DNA of 64,000 bases from Pseudevernia furfuracea (GCA_022315425.1 JAIUPT010000050.1:1426001-1490000), one strand, 5' to 3'. Positions 35,772-48,085 are shown, counted from the first letter of the stretch. Numbers and translations are program-made. The notes: a model not told the origin generated them from the sequence alone.

Positions 35772-36627
35772 ATGCCCACAAGAGTTGCAGTGAAGACCGA
35801 CAAAGCTCCTCCCCCTCTTCCGGTCTATTCTCAGTAAAACTTCCCAGCCCCAGATTCCCCTCTTTGGACATTTCCGGATATTTCTGACAATGTTCTCGGG
35901 ACTCCCATACTCCAGACATATCCTTCCCGGTTCCAGTCCCTGTCTAGATAGAGTAATAGCTGACTGGAGAACCTATCAGAGCCATCATTTGCAATGGTAT
36001 GGTCTACTGTTCCGGTCAGGTCGCGATCCATCCCGAGACGAAGGCAATGGTTGAAGGGGGTATCTCTGATCGCAGTACGTTTACTTCGGGGTCCATTCTT
36101 CCCCTTTTCGTACAGTTACATGACAAAATGCCAGAGCAAAAAACCTCCTCCTACTCCTGAGATGCTGACTTCAAAATGTGCGCAGCTGTAAGCTACATCA
36201 GACCGAAAACCAACATTCGTTTGGTAAAGCAGAGACATGATTATCTACACACAGGCTCAATGTTTCAAGAACCTCGCGGCCGTACTCGAAGAGGCCGGAT
36301 CGAGCATGAAGAACGTGGTCCGGGTTGGCGTCTTCCTGACGGATATGGCCAACTTTGCCGCCATGAATAAGGTAAGTGGTTGGATGCATCTACACACTTC
36401 TATAAATTCCCGATTCCCTTCCAAATCTAATAAAGAGTAGGTATATGAGACCTTCTTTGAGGATCCCAAGCCAGTATGTAGCCTCATGAGTTTCCAACAA
36501 TCATCTGCTCGGATTGGTAGAACGGAATACGTCAATAACGGCCCTCTTCCAGTGTCGAACATGTGTAGCCGTCAAAGAACTTCCTATGCGAACCGATGTC
36601 GAGATTGAGTTGATTGCTCACCTGTAG
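35772..36627 (+). CDS. RidA/YjgF/UK114-family imine deaminase, with a predicted 2-nt microexon
   Basis: Exons: 35772-35833, 35980-36074, 36186-36187 (2 nt), 36255-36371, 36441-36473, 36553-36627; 127 aa, the normal family length. RidA hydrolyses reactive enamine/imine intermediates of PLP enzymes such as threonine dehydratase. Seen: VYSQAIICNGMVYCSGQVAI, LEEAGSSMKNVVRVGVFLTDM and CRTCVAVKELP. Arg105 and Glu120 fall at exactly the positions used by E. coli RidA. Introns are 146, 111, 67, 69 and 79 nt. Exon 2 ends GAT CGC A and the next conserved codon is GCT (Ala). The CT at 36186-36187, flanked by gcgcag and gtaagc, completes ACT (Thr53) and gives SDRTAQCFKNL, collinear with the family without a gap. 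Without it the frame breaks. Alternative splices are possible but insert six or more extra residues. No clear mitochondrial presequence, so probably cytosolic. Confidence 0.85.
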
Positions 36628-37198
36628 GTAAGCACCTTTCCAATCATATTTTTGAGCTTCAAGGGAATGATTGTGTGCCAGCACAGCTGATGAGGGTGGT
36701 GAAGGCGTTCTGACGCCGCATCAGGCCTCAGTCTCGACCTCAGCACGCATCCCATTTGTAGGGGACCTTTAGAACGGTGCTTTCCATCTATGAGGAATGG
36801 GAAACAACTATGAGTTATATTACAATCGAGGATGTTGTGTCCGATGCGCCTGCCTTAGATCTCAGTCCGAAAGCGGAAAGCTTTAGTCCCTTATTTTTGA
36901 GCTCTACGTGAATACTATCTCTTACGGAAAAACAAGGGCGCGATCTTTGCGTCGTTCAAAGTTCTAGAAAGATTCCAGCGTTCTTATTGTCCCAATATGT
37001 TCATAGTAGCCGGCCGCATGCGGACACAAGGTGAGATGTTGAGAACAAAGCCCCAGCATTCGCTTTCAGGCAGAGTTGTTTTCTCTAGCTGCAGAGTACT
37101 GCATCTCATGGAGTACACTCTCCTACTTTGATTCTTCTTATGCACCTTCAGCCCGCGCGTAGTTCTCTATCAATTGCACCCCTTCCAAGCCTATCGCC
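36628..37198. other. Intergenic upstream of the unrecognised gene
   Basis: No gene, repeat or RNA recognised. Probably the RidA 3' flank and a promoter. Confidence 0.5.
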
Positions 37199-38941
37199 AT
37201 GGCGACCAGAACAAGCACCCGGACGAGCACGGTCTTGAGTTCTCGAAGGATTCAGCAGGAATCCCAGGAAAACCCCAAGCCTTTCAACAAACGGCCTGCA
37301 AAGAGCCACAACGATCAAGCTACACCTGCCAAAGCGCGAAAGCTCTCGCGCTCCGACACTGCAGCCCGAAGGATTGCCGTTGAGATTCCAGCCAAAACCC
37401 TCGCTTCAGCCCTCAAGCGACGTCAAGAGAGTATGTCTTTGGGCAGTGAGTCCTCCCTTCCCCGATGGCCGTGTTCGGCAGCTGAGGCTGATAATTTGAG
37501 ACGTAGATGCCGCACCCGTCGTTGTAGTGCCTGCCAAAAGGTCACCACCGGGAAAAGTGCGGTTTTCGGGGCAAGAGCCGATGCTGGGCAGTCGTCGTTC
37601 TCTTGTAGACCGGACCCCAGGAAACACTCCAACCTCGGGCGACACTGTGCCAACGGAGGTGCAGATACCGAGCGTCATGAGTGGTGGTGGAGACAAGAGA
37701 AGCAGCAACGGCCCACAGCGGAAGATTGAGACGGTCGTCGCGGAGGACGACGGGACCGATAGCGTCGCCACGCAAATCGAGCGAGCCCAGAACCCGTCTC
37801 CGACCCCGGACGCTTACTTCCAAACTCGCTATCGCGAACTCACGTCCCTCGCCTGGACCTGGGTCAAGAACCACTTCTCCGACATCACCCCGGGAGCCAA
37901 GAGATCCCCGGACCTCCTGCATCTGGCCCACAACTCACCACAATTGATGGAATACGCCAACTGGATATCCTGCTGCGGGCAGAAAAGAACGTGGGAAGAC
38001 GTCTTCAACGAGCAGAGAGCGCATCTTGTCTATGGTATTCTGGGCAAGATGCTCGAGGTGCATGTGTTTGGGCATGAGATGTTTGGGGCCGATAGGGATC
38101 AGTTGCGGGAATTGAGGGAGTTGGATGTCGAGATGGTCAACAGAGATGGTACCTCTTTCCACCTTCTCCGCCTCGTGCCCGTTGATGTGCACAACTGATA
38201 TACCTGCCAGGCTTCTACCGCCAACGATGCCGCGCCCACAAGATCCTCGCCTTCCTCCCCGACCTCAACACGCCACCCCCAAACTTCCACCACTCCCTCA
38301 CCGCCCTCCACGCCTCCTTCATCGAATTGCTTTCACCTCTCCTCCCTGACTCCCCACCACCAGAACTGCAGCCTCAACTCCTCACCGTCCTCCTCAAAGC
38401 AGCCACCCTCTCCCTCTCCATGCGCCGTGAGCGGAAAGTAGTCTACCACTGGGAAACCCATCCGGCGGTGGGAAGTCTTTTCGAGGAGGAAAGCATGCAT
38501 ATACTCAACAAGGACGAGCATGATGAGGAGGATAATTGGAGGCGCAATACGGACCTGGAGGTTGTGACGATGGCGGGGTGGCCGAGCTGTGTGGCCTATC
38601 GTCCCAACGCTGACGACGGGAACAAGGACGACGCGCAAGAGAAGAAGGAAAAAAGGGCGAAGCTTGGAATCAACAGGATTGGAAAAGCAGAAGTGTGCGT
38701 GACGTTCGGGCCTGCCATCAAGCCGCTGAGCGTTGAGCCGGAGAATTGGCTGGGGAAGAGGTTGAGGGTCGAGATGACGGAGAGGGACGAAGTGAAGTCT
38801 GCCAAGGGTAGGATTGCGGCTCTTGAGGGGAGGGCGGTCGGCCTTGGGGTTGCGGTGTCGGCGATGCTGGGGTTGAGGTATGTTGTCGGAAATCCGTGGA
38901 TCCTGGAGGAAGCGATGGGGTATTTGGGTTCGTTTATCTGA
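37199..38941 (+). CDS. Unrecognised fungal protein, 534 aa
   Basis: Exons: 37199-37430, 37507-38148, 38211-38941; introns of 76 and 62 nt, both frame-correct. I do not recognise the family. The first ~190 residues are basic and Ser/Thr/Pro/Arg-rich, low-complexity and probably disordered or nuclear (KRPAKSHNDQATPAKARK). From about residue 190 the protein is folded-looking: YFQTRYRELTSLAWTWVKNHF, LMEYANWISCCGQKRTWEDVF, LVYGILGKMLEVHVFGHEMF, FYRQRCRAHKILAFLPD. A C-terminal helix-rich part contains VVYHWETHPAVGSLFEEE and LGINRIGKAEVCVTFGPAIKP. No membrane segment or catalytic motif is visible. The ATG has a good context (gccATGgcg). Confidence 0.75.
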
Positions 38942-39074
38942 GTGGTTGGAGAAGGCGTTTGCGTCATGGTTTTCACGGGAGTTCATGACCGTTGTTTTGG
39001 CATGCGAATCCAAGATTGAATATTCTCATGAATTCTCCTCCTTCAGTACCGTGGCACAGCTATTTTATTCATAC

Positions 39075-41706
39075 TCATACATTCCTTCTGTTCATCGACA
39101 TCGTCCTGTCCAACCTGATTTGGGCATCCTCTTCCTCAGCAGCAGCCAGGTGCTCGCCCGGTAATAATACAGCTCTATCAATGGTAACGGGCAGGCCTCT
39201 ATGCCTGCCCCTCAACATGACAGCGCAAAGAATGAGCTTACTCAACGCATGCCAGCCCCCGCAGAAGGAGTATGCGACGTTGGGTAAACCCACGCTGATG
39301 CCCACACAGCCATACGCAGAGACTACTTCAAAGACAACGTTGAAGGCTGAGTAATTTACAGGATCGCGCTCGAACTGGCTAGTCTCTGTGATGGTGATGA
39401 AGAGGATGGCAAGAACGATCCACCACAGGTCGTGAGTCAGTTGACCACGAAGTTGTTGGCGGACGAAGTAACTCCCCGACTCCGTGGGTCCTCGTTGGGT
39501 TGTCAGAGTCCGCATGAGGCGGCCAACGACCCCTTGGTTACTTTCTTCCCCCTGTTTTGCTTGAGGGTCGTCAGCGTAGATGCCTAGGCTGCGTTCTTCG
39601 TAGACGTTGGAGTTGCGCATCGTTATGAGAACAGGATAGGCGGATATGTACATCATGATTACATAGAGGATCAGGAGACCAATTCGGAGACCGGCGATAG
39701 ATACAACGTTGAATCCACCGCTGCGTACGGCGAGGGCCTGGAAGAGACCATCGAGAACGCGAGAGCCGGAGGGTAACGAAGTCACTGTGGAGTTACCGAT
39801 CTGGATGCATGGTCAGCGATACTGGGCAGCTGCTGCATGTGGCTTTACTGACATTTAGAACTTCGAAAGCAGCCCAATCAGTCCCGTTCAACACAACAAG
39901 GGTCGCTAAAAGCCACCAGGTATGTCTTGCGGGAAAGAGATTTGTGTAACATCGTCTAGGATGATCGAGTAGAAACCGAAGAGTGGTCTTGTATTCCAAG
40001 AACTTCTCGTTATCAGGCAGTAAACTGAAAAGTGTCCATATGATTAATCTTAAGAAGACTGGATAGCAGGTATTGCCGGCTAGAATCATAAGGCCCATGG
40101 TGATAAGAACGTAGTCAGACGTTTGAAAAGCAACCCTGAGAATCCAGGTCAGCTATGAGAGACTTCCAGCTACGACAAAAGTCAAGGTAATTTCAGGAAA
40201 CGTACATGTTGGCATCGAGCAAACCCAAACCGCTGTTATTAAAAGCAGAAACCCCGTTGAAAGCGCCAACCCACCTTGGAGAAGAGTCAGCCGTCTGATG
40301 TCCAAGTAGACAGGACACGCGTTGCGAGCATACCAAGGGTTCTCGGCGTTCACATCCGTGATACTCGCCCTCTTGCTCGCAACATAGGCACCGAGGCCTA
40401 TACAACCCAGGATTTGCCACAGAACGAAATACAAAGGAACGATGACTGCTAGATATGTGACAGCTCTATACTCCACTCCCCCGATTCGTTCGCGCTCCGC
40501 AAGACTGAGGTTACTAAATTGGGAATTTCTGCCAACGAATCCCCCTGAAAAGTCGCCATGTCGCGGGAGAGGTAGGCTCTGCGCATTCCCTTCATCTGTC
40601 CTTGGTAGTTGGTCAGAATACACCGGTCTCGGCGAATTGATGGGATGGTTCCGCACATTTTGCCGGGTGCCAAGCCCTGACAAAGATAATACTCGTCCGT
40701 GCTGTCGTTCTCTTTGTGAGGCAGGCGAAGTGAATGTAATACGGCGTGTCACACCAGTGTCAAATCCCAATTGTTGTCCGGCTTGAGCAGGATCGAAGCT
40801 TATCTTGTCTGCCTCAAGATCCTTCGCACCTGTCTCAAGCTTAGGGAAGTGATAAGTATTTGGTGAGGTATTTCCTTCAGGTTGTAGTTGGGTGTTGGGG
40901 CGGGATATATGCCCATCGGCTTCTTCCGTAAGGTCCGTTTCTGAAGTAATTGCCCTACCTCTGACCACAACTCCGTCAACTTCAGGCCTCGGAAGAGAGC
41001 GAGAACCTGGCAACGATAGCCGTCGCGTCGAAGTCCTGCGGCTCCGCGGCCGTTGCCGTTCCTCTTCGACTATGCTCTTGAACCTGCGCTCGAAAGCATT
41101 CCTTCGTATTACGACGACGGCAATCGAGACCCATATGGCGGATCCAAGTATTATGAGCGAAAACAGGATGAATTGTTGGAACGTATTCATTTGCGAAAGA
41201 TTGACGGTAGTGAGGCCTGCCTCGGTCATGGCTGATACCACGAGGAAAAGAGAGTCGACGTAGCTGATACTTCTCGGTGGTGTAGAAGAGCCCCAGAATA
41301 TAAGGCTCGAAAACAGACAAACTCCGATGAAGTAGGCATAATGGAGAACAATGAAATTGAGGGGCGGGAGGTGGAGGGAGATCCAGCCAAAAGCACGCGA
41401 GAAGGAGGAAGGCAGGCGGATACGTGGGCGTGAGACTGCAGCCGATTAGCTATACGTCTTACCAAAGGGACTATTTCATAGAAGTCAACACATACTCACC
41501 ATTACTATTAGTAGGTTGCACTGGCTGCAAATGACTTGGGAAGGTGTACAGCTGGTCCTGCGGGCTAGAGAAGGAGCATCTAGGAGGATGACGACACGAA
41601 TGTCGATAACTCTCGATGCAGGTACATCTTACCGCGCCAAATAGATTTGTCGAGTCGCAGTGCGCAAAAGGTCAGGGGGCATCGAGGGTGTGAGGGTGTG
41701 AAACAT
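39075..41706 (-). CDS. TRK-type high-affinity potassium transporter
   Basis: Exons (minus strand): 41706-41633, 41557-41496, 41435-40334, 40274-40206, 40135-39853, 39800-39075; 771 aa. TRK/HKT proteins import K+ through four MPM (membrane-pore-membrane) units at the plasma membrane. Visible: PPLNFIVLHYAYFIGVCLF, SAMTEAGLTTVNLS (filter 1), a large hydrophilic Arg/Ser/Pro-rich loop as in fungal TRKs, SAFNNSGLGLLDANM (filter 2, made by splicing), GNTCYPVFLR, QALAVRSGGFNVV (filter 3) and VVSAYGCVGISVGLP (filter 4). The body exons are secure. The first two small exons are inferred: the donor GTATGT at 41495 is the only one that restores the frame with a start at 41706. A second in-frame Met nine codons later could also serve. 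Confidence 0.87.
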
Positions 41707-42374
41707 TAGGTAGAGTAGAGCAAAGCAAATGCCAAGACCACATTTCTGTCTTTCCGAGGTGTTCGGAAACACAGTCGCTAGCTGAATCTAGTTGGCCTGG
41801 GACAGAGAACGCACTGGTGACACGGATTGCTGAAAATGGGTATTTGGGGACAGGAAGATGCTTTGCTCATTCATAAGTCGTCTTCTTGTCGTTACTATCT
41901 GATCCAAGCCTTCCTCTACAATTTGTTCCCTCGAAAATGTATCCAACAACTTTGAATAGCTCGCTTATTTCCATGCCATACTTTAGTGAATGAGGGAATC
42001 AAAATATAAAAAAAACAGAGGCCGCTCGTTGCCCCGCCCAGGCTAATTCATAAGACTAAGGCTGCCGTCAGAGTCAAGTCGTTTATGTATCGTGATAAGA
42101 GCCGTTGCGCATCGAACTGTCTTGTACTTGTGCAGCTCTTGGAAGAAAGAGTCACAAAGGACAGTCTGGACCGTCACAGCTTCAAACAATAACCCCCGAC
42201 AGCACTCGCGTCGAAACCAGTTCAAAGCATGACAGGCTGTCGAGCCGGTCTTGAACCCGTGACCAAATTCGAATAAAAGAGCGATTTCGTATTTCGTTAC
42301 TCGCATGAACGCAGCTCAAAAAAGATGAGGAAGAACCATGAGATCACTAATGAAACTGTCATTATCAGAGCAAA
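41707..42374. other. Intergenic TRK promoter / LaeA-like 3' flank
   Basis: No gene seen in about 670 bp. Antisense or short frames at 42043-42306 lack motifs. Confidence 0.5.
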
Positions 42375-43772
42375 TCAGTGCAGCTTCATAAGACTGCCCT
42401 TTGGTGTTGATCGCCGCCGCCCTTATGAACATGGTTGACTTCGTGAGGAAAAGGTTTCCTGGCGGTGATGATATGCCTGCTTGCCATTAGTCATTGCAAG
42501 CCAATATGAGAGAATACATGGATTCCAAATTGACGGTCGTCTTAGTCAGAAATGCCAAGAAAGCGCAAAGCCTGAGGTCGATAGAAAGTGCCATCATCAC
42601 TTACAATTCGTGGTATGCATGGATATCAGCTCGTTGGACGATTGTCTCAACTTCGCTGAGGTATCTCTTCACATCTGCGATTGGCCAGTTGTAGGAGGGT
42701 CTTGTGAAAGGAGCGAGGCTGAGAGCTTCTATGGCCTCACAAAGGCTAACCCTGTACCACCTTCCGATTTCATGTTCCCGCCAGTCTTGACCCCACTCAC
42801 CAATGGGTATCCTGATTTTTGTATGCTGGACGTCAACGAAGCCCCATTCCTCTAAATGTCTTGGATTGTCATGATCATACGCAATTGAGCGCTCATGACG
42901 TCGCGTCGCGTCGAATAGGTAGTCATACCAATGTTCGAGTGCTTCTCCCTTACGGCTAAGTGTATCATCGTCACAGCGAGGCACTAGATCTATTTCGACA
43001 TGCTCGATGTGACCAACGCCTGGTTTGAGGTGTCTATTCTCTTTTTAGTTCTGGCATCTGTCAACAGCTCCGCATACGTTCACCCACCGGAGCACGTTAG
43101 CATACATTTCATGCCAGCTTGAAACACTGCCGCAAAGCATGGCAAGATGAATGAGGTCCCAAGAGTCTTCACCCATGAACCACGGGCTCTCAAAATCCCT
43201 GGGGGTTCGAAAACGCAGATTTGGTGGTATCCTACGGCGTACTTTAGCGCGGTTCTAGCCGAGATTTAGAATACATGATGCACAAACGCGTCAGGTTGTA
43301 TTTTGGAGAGATCGATGCCAATGACCTGGACCGCTTTTAGCCTCGTCATCGAACCATGGTGGTCCAGGCTATACCTCTGCCATGGGGTATTTACTGCGGG
43401 ATTCAGCTTGGTTAGCCTGATGATAAAGCTCGATTACGAAACGACTGAAAATCCATACGTACTCCGCCATGTTGATCGCCCATATGCCAGTGCCACATCC
43501 TACATCGAGGACTCTCAATTGAGGATAATCCTCCCCAGAAGGAACGAGGGGCGCGCGGTGCAATTCATCCCTGCGTGCAAGGAGGACGATATGGTCTAAG
43601 GCATCGTGTCGTTCTTTTTCGGCCTGTCAAGGTGACTGGCATCAGTGATGAGGGAGCAAAGAGGGGTGGTGGTGCTGGATAGCTGACCTCGTCGCATGGG
43701 AATTGGTAGATGCCTCTGCGATAACCGTGGTAGAGGCGACCATGTTCACTATAGGGTGGGGGTTCGCTATTC
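42375..43772 (-). CDS. LaeA-like SAM-dependent methyltransferase (5' end unresolved)
   Basis: Exons (minus strand): 43772 or earlier-43688, 43623-43463, 43393-43375 (19 nt), 43325-43288, 43231-43088, 43033-42605, 42477-42375; at least 326 aa. LaeA-type methyltransferases act with velvet proteins or as paralogs affecting secondary metabolism. Seen: HGRLYHGYRRGIYQFPCDE, the SAM motif I VLDVGCGTGIWAI, VIGIDLSKIQPDAIPPNL, FESPWFMGEDSWDLIHLAM and HLKPGVGHIEHVEIDLVPR. The C-terminal end is HAYHELHIITARKPF. Every junction is frame-checked, and the 127-nt last intron has a perfect GACTAAT branch site. I cannot find a start: the frame is closed by a TGA just upstream and the likely acceptor at 43773 needs a first exon I could not identify. 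Either an exon is missed or the gene has lost its start. Confidence 0.8.
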
Positions 43773-44389
43773 CTAAGGGGCGGTACGGGTCAGCCATGGA
43801 GGTTGTGCAGAATGGAGCTCGCTTGGATACATGCCCGCTCATCACGATTTAATGACCGCGCAAAAGCACGAAAGCTCTAGTCCTCAACCTGCCCACGATG
43901 ATGTTCCTTTGCTTGCCAATCTGAATTAACTTGCTATGGGTTCCTCGCATCGAGAAGAAGGGGAAGCGAGAGTGTGGGTTAGGTGGGATGTCTACGACAA
44001 CCATCCAGACTAAGATGGACGGGGGGGGCAGCTTTTGGGGGCTTTATAGATTATGCCGAGTGGGACACAGTAATCTTACTCTCAATGCTTCGGTGTTGAG
44101 CAGCATGGGACGAAATTTTGGGGAACGAAAAGGATTAAAGGAAGAACTTCCGGGAACAGAGAACCAACATCTTATTTATCCATGATGCAGTTAAAAAGCA
44201 CAGGGGACTTTTTCTTAGGCCGGTCTTAGGTCGAACCACTGTGTCGGGATTCATGGCTTGCCGCAACACACCATCCAACGACCCTCCTTAAAGGGCTTAG
44301 GGGGCCAACATCTGGTCCGGGGGGGGCACCAGGGGGGTCTCTACTTTTTTAGTCTTACTAGTGAGAAGCACCGAAGCAGACCCTTGTCC

Positions 44390-44421
44390 CAGTAGCCTAC
44401 CAGTAGCCTAGCAGTAGCCTA
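44390..44421. repeat. 11-bp tandem repeat (cagtagccta)
   Basis: The decamer cagtagccta starts at 44390, 44401 and 44412, one base apart. Simple sequence; no function assigned. Confidence 0.8.
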
Positions 44422-44529
44422 CCATACATCTGCCCTAAGCTCCTTGCTTTTTTTTTCTTTCCCTTTTTCCCTTTTTCCCTTTTTCGTTATTATGTATTAT
44501 GTATTAATATTTATTATTATCGTGATTGC

Positions 44530-44552
44530 TATTATTATTATTATTATTATTA
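44530..44552. repeat. (ATT)n microsatellite
   Basis: Uninterrupted trinucleotide run inside a larger A/T-rich low-complexity tract (about 44450-44580). Confidence 0.85.
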
Positions 44553-44671
44553 TCATCAATCTCATTATCATTATTATGATTGGGGTACGGGGGGGGGTTG
44601 AGGTAGCCTATGAGATATGAAGGGAGAGGCGAGAGAGCTGTGATGATTGTCTCTTCGTTCCTCGGCCGGGG

Positions 44672-44695
44672 AGACCGTAGACCGTAGACCGTAGA
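44672..44695. repeat. 8-bp tandem repeat (agaccgt core)
   Basis: The sequence agaccgt occurs three times at 8-bp spacing. Simple repeat of unknown significance. Confidence 0.7.
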
Positions 44696-46267
44696 TAGAC
44701 CGCTTCCAGTCCAAGTACTAAGGCACTACTACTCTATACTTTGCAGTGACACATGGTTCGACCCGTGGTACTTGTTCAATCCGTAGTTAGTACCGTCGTA
44801 CCCACTCACTACCCAAGAGCTTGCCCTGCAAATTTTGGCCCACTAGGCACTAATCCACTATTGAACCCTAAACCTACCTATTGATACCCGTCGATTTCCA
44901 TTCACGATATAAGACACTTTTTTTAGGACCCGACAGTTGCAACGATCGATGCATCATCCCTCCCACCGTAGTCCCAGTCCCACTCCTTTGGATAGCTACA
45001 TGCAATGGAAGAATAAAGAATACATAATGAAATCTCGACGGCATTGAAAATTTCTTTCCTCTTCCCGCACAGACCCATGTCGATGTAGGAAGTAGAAAAG
45101 TACTGGAGTGGTAGATAATGCACACTGTAAGAACCAAAAAAGAAGGAAAGAAATGACACTATTGCAGACTCTTGGAGTCTTCTCCCGGGAGCCGCACCCA
45201 CGCTGATCTCGTATATCGCTTCTTCCCTCATCGAACCCGTGCAAATATTCACCAATTCGAGAGTATACTCCACCATTTCTCGATTCTCGGTTTCTGGGGA
45301 CATGCAGCGGCTTTATCGACCAATCGCTTGGCTCACCTGGACAAGATTGCACCCGATGCCTCGGACACGCTCGCATCGGTGATGATTACGCCTGGCCGAA
45401 AGAGAGTGAAGAGAAAGTAGCTCTTGGTACCACAAGGTATAGATGTCATCATCGGTCCAAGCAAATCCTGCTCCCTGAATGTTCGGAAATGCTTTCCCAG
45501 CGTGGTGGGAACCAGCAGAATTCGGATTTCTTTTTTTCCCTTTTCCCTTTTCCCTTGTTTGGCGTAGGCAGAAGCCGCTTCTCTTACAGCTCTCCTACAG
45601 GGCTACCTACAGGAAAAAGCTGATTCATATTGCCGCTAGTGCAGGGAAAATGGGATTAATTGGGGTATTGGCAGTGGTGGAAAAACCACTGGAAATGATG
45701 CAATCATTTGCCTGGGATTCCTTCAACCATTCCCTTGGGTTCGGTAGTCTCGTGCGAGGAGCACGCCAAGCGAACAGATCAATTTCCCTTCCATTTCCCC
45801 AATGTACCCAGGCCAGAGACAAGTCTGACCCCAATTTGAACCAATGCCCGTGCCAAGCAATTTTCCACGGATGCATGTCTATCGAGATCATGTCGGCTAC
45901 TTGCAGCCAAAGCACCCAACGGCACCCGACGCGGTTTAATACCCGGACCAGTCAATAGACCTCCATGCGCCTACCCGCTGTCTACTGCGCATGCCAGGAT
46001 GCAGACTTCCACTCTTCAAGTAGGAGTACCTAGTCGGCGTCGGCGTCTGCTTATTAACTTTCCTCGGGCAAAGATCCTTTGCACGACCGTAGTAGTCCAA
46101 CTTCGCTTATACCACCATCGTCTACAGACCAGACTCCGATCAAGGTTTGCTGTATTGCCACCTGGCATCTCGTCCGGCCATCGGGCTCAACAGCATGCTT
46201 AGCCTTCCCGTTAACCAAAGGTTGTGCGCCCACGGCTAGAAGACTCGGCCTACTCTGCAGCGTGACG

Positions 46268-46464
46268 GGTCACATCTTGGTAGAAAAGCCACCAGATCCT
46301 ATGACTTGGTCTTGGGAAGCATAACCCGTGCTGGCTTGAAGATGCTTCACCAGTTTCACACGGGCTAGTTGGCAGAGTGATGGTCACATCTCCGTAGAAA
46401 ACCCACCGGATCAGATCCTTTGGTCTTGGAAAGGACAACCCGTGCCGGCGTGAGGTGCTTCATA
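46268..46464. repeat. Diverged direct duplication, 114-bp period
   Basis: A block of about 83 bp starting ggtcacatct at 46268 recurs at 46382. Shared pieces include gtagaaaa-cccacc-ggatc, ttggtcttgg, aacccgtgc-ggc and gtgcttca. The copies carry many substitutions and small indels, so the duplication is old. Confidence 0.7.
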
Positions 46465-47645
46465 AGCAATTAGAATGACAAACTGAAGACCATGATTGAC
46501 ATTTCCTTTTATCGGCAAAGTATAAACAGGAGATACTTGACACTTCATACTCTACTTGACAACTTTTTTGTCGGCTACGAAAGTCTGTTATAAAAGTCTG
46601 TTGGATCAGCCATGACGGTCTTCTACTTCTCCTAAAAGGTTGGAAAAGTCTAATGCGGTGAGTGATGGTCCAAAGATAGAGCGTCCTCGGGTCTGGACAC
46701 CTGTCAGCGACCCAATCTTATGCATGGCCAGCACCCAGCCTTCTGGTCCAACCTTAAAGCGTACCTTTGGGCCGATCGATCTGGGGTCCCCTCCAGGCAC
46801 CTGAACCTGCCCCACGTGATGGTCGCCATGATCTTGAAACTCGACGTCATGGTTGCCAAGATCTTTGGAAGTCGACGATCGTCGTCTGTCGGAGCAGCAG
46901 TGTGCTATCGGTGACCATCTAGGGTAACATCGCGTGGAGAGTCTTTGACCGGAATAGACATCGTTCTGTGTGGCTGAAGAATTGCAGTGTTCTTCAAAAT
47001 CTTTAGTCATGTGGCGATGGAGATTTGTTGGTTGAGTACAGGTTGCCCTGACCTCCCCGTGTGGACTTCGCCTACTGTCGGAACTTGATCACTTTTCCTT
47101 AGTAACTAATGCTACAGACATGCTATTGATGGGTGCCGTGCTGTATACACTGCCTTGTGAGGATGGTCAATTGCTGTGTCGATACTCTGTTGGTTCTCTC
47201 TTTCCTTTCATTGGATAATGAGGGTTGTGCCTTCTTCATTCGTTTACAGCGTGTCTCGAAAAGGGTAACGATCTTGGCTTTTTTTTCGAGCAGAGGCGTC
47301 GTCTCCAGCCGTTCCCTTCACCTCTTCCCAAATGCGATGTGAGATTAGGACGAACATTATTGCTTGTGCTTCCTCTTTCACCATACGCCTACATAATTTG
47401 GTATGCGCGTTATCAGCTCTCTTTCATTGAACTGGTTTGCAGCATCACGCTTGACCTTGCTTTCTTTTCCACGGATTTCTGCAGATAATTACATCACTCG
47501 ATCACTCGGCGTGTTTGTCTTTCTCGCGGCGACATCATGTTGAAAGGAATCATTCAACTTTCAGGCAGGTTTACACTTCAATTAACCAGTCCTGAATGTA
47601 CTGACTGCTTGCATAGCTTCACCTTCTTTTCCATGGCGCTGGGAG

Positions 47646-48053
47646 GTGAGATATACCCCGTCACCATTAACAGAGGAGATTTTCATCGCCAACGAGGCGG
47701 AATGGGCAAGGCTAGCATCACCAATTGATGACTTGGAACACAACTGCTGGGGCATCACATTTGATAGTGGTGTAATTCTAACGCAAAAGCATCCACTTCA
47801 CGGGAGCGTATGCAACTTCGAGCTCATTCTCAAGCTACCTTTTATCACGATCGAAGACGCCCAAACCACTGTCCGTTACGATCGGCAGTCCTAGCCTTAT
47901 GCATTCCACACTTGCAAGGACAAAGTGAAAGCCATCGAGCATGCAAAGACTCTTACCCTTGCACTACTCGACAAGACAATGGGAGATCTCTTATGCGCTG
48001 GCGGGGGAGAATGCCTGACCATTACGAGCTTGGCGAGTGGATACGGGCCCTGA
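47646..48053 (+). pseudogene. Possible broken reading frame
   Basis: One frame is open from 47646 to 48053 except for a single TAG at 47892. It reads EEIFIANEAEWARLASPIDD and, after the stop, VKAIEHAKTLTLALLDKTMG. The residue composition is protein-like on both sides, which suggests a decayed gene or an unrecognised splice, but no family is recognised and no ATG starts it. Confidence 0.2.
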
Positions 48054-48085
48054 TCGACCACGGCTATCGTATCATGGCTGCTGCA

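Noticed and set aside
36176..36370. Open frame across the RidA microexon region
   Set aside because: It is the out-of-frame product of exon skipping; the RidA frame is clearly the conserved one.
44874..45376. Overlapping minus-strand frames in the gene-poor tract
   Set aside because: No motifs, no consistent frame between them, and low-complexity surroundings.
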